Shown here: positions 53,390 through 54,133 of the stretch, in pieces | Layout: every line of letters begins with the position of its first letter | Numbering within the stretch: position 1 is the first letter of the stretch | Origin: an uncultured Bacillota bacterium | GTDB lineage: Bacteria; Bacillota; Clostridia; Lachnospirales; Lachnospiraceae | Assembly: GCA_949291945.1 (NCBI GenBank) | Contig: CASEXH010000028.1 | Span: forward strand, 1-54,133 | Length of the DNA: 54,133 nucleotides | Direction: 5' to 3' | Notes under the pieces: generated by a model | Databases searched by the model: none | Told to the model about the DNA's origin: nothing | The model's input: only the letters and a program-made list of their open reading frames with translations | Program-made: the position numbers and the translations under genes

Positions 53390-53519
53390 CAAAGAATTTT
53401 TAGAAAAATTCCGGGGAATAGTTCTTCATAGAATTTTAATAAATGTTTATAGCTTTCTACTGGATTTCTTCTCCTGAATATGTCAGAATAGAAAAAGAGT
53501 AAATTGAGTGGAGGGTACT

Positions 53520-53939
53520 ATGAATATTTTATTTTTTCTTACCCCCAAGGAAGATGTTACATATATACATGATTCTTATACTCTGGGACAGACCCTGGAG
53601 AAAATGGAGGAGCATAAATTTTCCTGTATTCCGATCATAAACGACAGAGGAAAATATGTGGGAACGCTTACGGAAGGAGATATGCTCTGGGGCCTGAGAA
53701 ACCGCAGCTCTCTGAATATGAAAGCTGCTGAAGAGGTCCCTATTACTTCTTTTAAGAGGCGTGCAGATTATGCTCCTATCAGAGTTGATTCCGACATGGA
53801 AGATCTGATGGAGAAAGCTATGCGGCAGAATTTTGTTCCGGTAGTGGATGATCAAAAGAATTTTATCGGAATTGTGACCAGAAGAGATATCATGCAGTAT
53901 ATATGTTCTTCCTGCGGTAAGGAACCTAAGGAAAAGTAG
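53520..53939 (+). CDS. CBS-domain protein
   Basis: The 139-residue protein contains two CBS motifs (about 12-62 and 80-132), for example FSCIPIINDRGKYVGTLTEGDML and FVPVVDDQKNFIGIVTRRDIM. Tandem CBS domains bind adenosine nucleotides and act as energy or ligand sensors. No enzyme domain is attached, so it may be a free-standing regulator; its C-terminus has a CSSCG pair. ATG 53520 follows GTGGAGGG; ATG 53508 is less well placed. In other Firmicutes hrcA-grpE-dnaK often follow hemW; here this gene intervenes. Confidence 0.83.
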   Translation: MNILFFLTPKEDVTYIHDSYTLGQTLEKMEEHKFSCIPIINDRGKYVGTLTEGDMLWGLRNRSSLNMKAAEEVPITSFKRRADYAPIRVDSDMEDLMEKAMRQNFVPVVDDQKNFIGIVTRRDIMQYICSSCGKEPKEK

Positions 53940-53948
53940 ATCGGATAA

Positions 53949-53975
53949 GGGCTGCCTTCGGGCAGCCCTGTTTTT
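53949..53975 (+). terminator. Terminator after the CBS gene
   Basis: GGGCTGCC (53949-53956), loop TTCG, GGCAGCCC (53961-53968) then TGTTTTT. It has the stable UUCG tetraloop. Confidence 0.93.
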
Positions 53976-53996
53976 GGATAAAAGCAGAACAAATGT

Positions 53997-54025
53997 TTGA
54001 AAAACGGATATATATATGCTATACT
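53997..54025 (+). promoter_or_regulatory. Strong promoter at the right edge
   Basis: TTGAAA (53997-54002) and TATACT (54020-54025) are 17 bases apart with TG one base before the -10. Transcription would start near 54032, at the start of a run of stems. Confidence 0.78.
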
Positions 54026-54031
54026 GATACA

Positions 54032-54133
54032 GCGGTGCGAGCTGTGAAATCAGCGTAGCTGATTTCCCCTGGCGAGCGGAGGAAACTCTGCAAGCCTTGG
54101 TAAGCTGATAACAATACAGTAGGAAAATCCTAT
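54032..54133 (+). ncRNA. 5' part of a probable structured RNA, cut by the window end
   Basis: Right after the promoter start a 9-bp stem GAAATCAGC/GCTGATTTC with a 3-nt loop (54046-54066) is followed by GCGGAG-GAAA-CTCTGC (54076-54091), a 6-bp stem with a GNRA tetraloop, closed by GGC/GCC (54071-54073/54094-54096), then TAGGA/TCCTA. There is no ribosome binding site plus ATG in this part. It could be a noncoding RNA or a riboswitch-like leader. The RNase P motif GAGGAAAGTCC is not there; the raiA RNA is one candidate to test. The family is unknown. Confidence 0.5.

Noticed and set aside
54032..54133. RNase P RNA
   Set aside because: GAGGAAAC resembles the P4 word GAGGAAAGTCC only in its first part and the rest does not follow the RNase P pattern.

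Overview
The window looks like a chromosomal segment of an anaerobic, spore-forming Clostridia species, most likely a Lachnospiraceae. Evidence for this is the set of spore genes (gpr, spoIIP), a [FeFe]-hydrogenase of the clostridial group B type, the conserved order holA-rpsT-gpr-spoIIP-lepA-hemW, Firmicute-type promoters (several with an extended TGn -10), strong AGGAGG ribosome binding sites, and six tRNA genes that encode no CCA tail. No rRNA gene, intact insertion sequence, intact integrase or CRISPR array was found.

Layout. 114-687: a tRNA cluster (Asn, Glu, Thr, a CAT tRNA, Asp, Leu). 690-1330: decayed DNA behind tRNA-Leu with an integrase-like remnant and a twice-frameshifted gene. 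1.4-8.2 kb: housekeeping genes rho, rpmE, a yqhQ-like gene, prmC, prfA and a type IA topoisomerase. 8.3-11.5 kb: a hexapeptide-repeat protein, a TraX-like membrane protein and a [FeFe]-hydrogenase. 11.6-14.6 kb: a glycolipid-type operon (two GT4 enzymes and a TVP38 membrane protein). 14.6-17.0 kb: a long hairpin repeat, a small gene and the highly expressed-looking NifU-like/GGGtGRT pair. 17.2-19.8 kb: a decaying three-gene module, a pyrophosphatase-like/methyltransferase fusion and a DUF2971 protein. 19.9-24.7 kb: a nucleotidyltransferase, glmM, a TPR lipoprotein and hflX. 24.7-30.8 kb: arginine biosynthesis, argG facing away from argCJBD, with ArgR/AhrC-like sites between them. 30.8-38.8 kb: a second copy of the hairpin repeat core, a small DMT protein, comEA, a two-component system with a GerMN lipoprotein, comEC and holA. 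38.9-41.6 kb: rpsT, gpr, spoIIP. 41.6-50.4 kb: a six-gene surface glycan cluster. 50.4-54 kb: lepA, hemW, a CBS protein, and the start of a probable structured RNA that runs off the window.

How the genes work together. PrmC methylates the release factor encoded next to it by prfA. ArgCJBD with ArgG covers most of arginine synthesis, and ArgJ makes the acetyl cycle possible; argF and argH are not here. GlmM and the nucleotidyltransferase point to sugar-nucleotide supply. The glycan cluster has an epimerase and a UDP-glucose dehydrogenase for precursors, a GT4, a flippase, and a GT2/YfhO pair like known lipid-carrier glycosylation systems. ComEA, ComEC and the two-component/GerMN genes are interleaved, so DNA uptake or envelope sensing may be co-regulated.

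The most interesting points are: the glycan cluster sitting between spoIIP and lepA, which are usually adjacent; the response regulator-kinase-GerMN lipoprotein set that resembles actinobacterial MtrAB-LpqB; the uncharacterised NifU-like/GGGtGRT pair; the pyrophosphatase-like/methyltransferase fusion; a dispersed inverted-repeat element; and the promoter plus structured RNA at the right edge. All family names are from recognition of motifs by eye; no database search was run.
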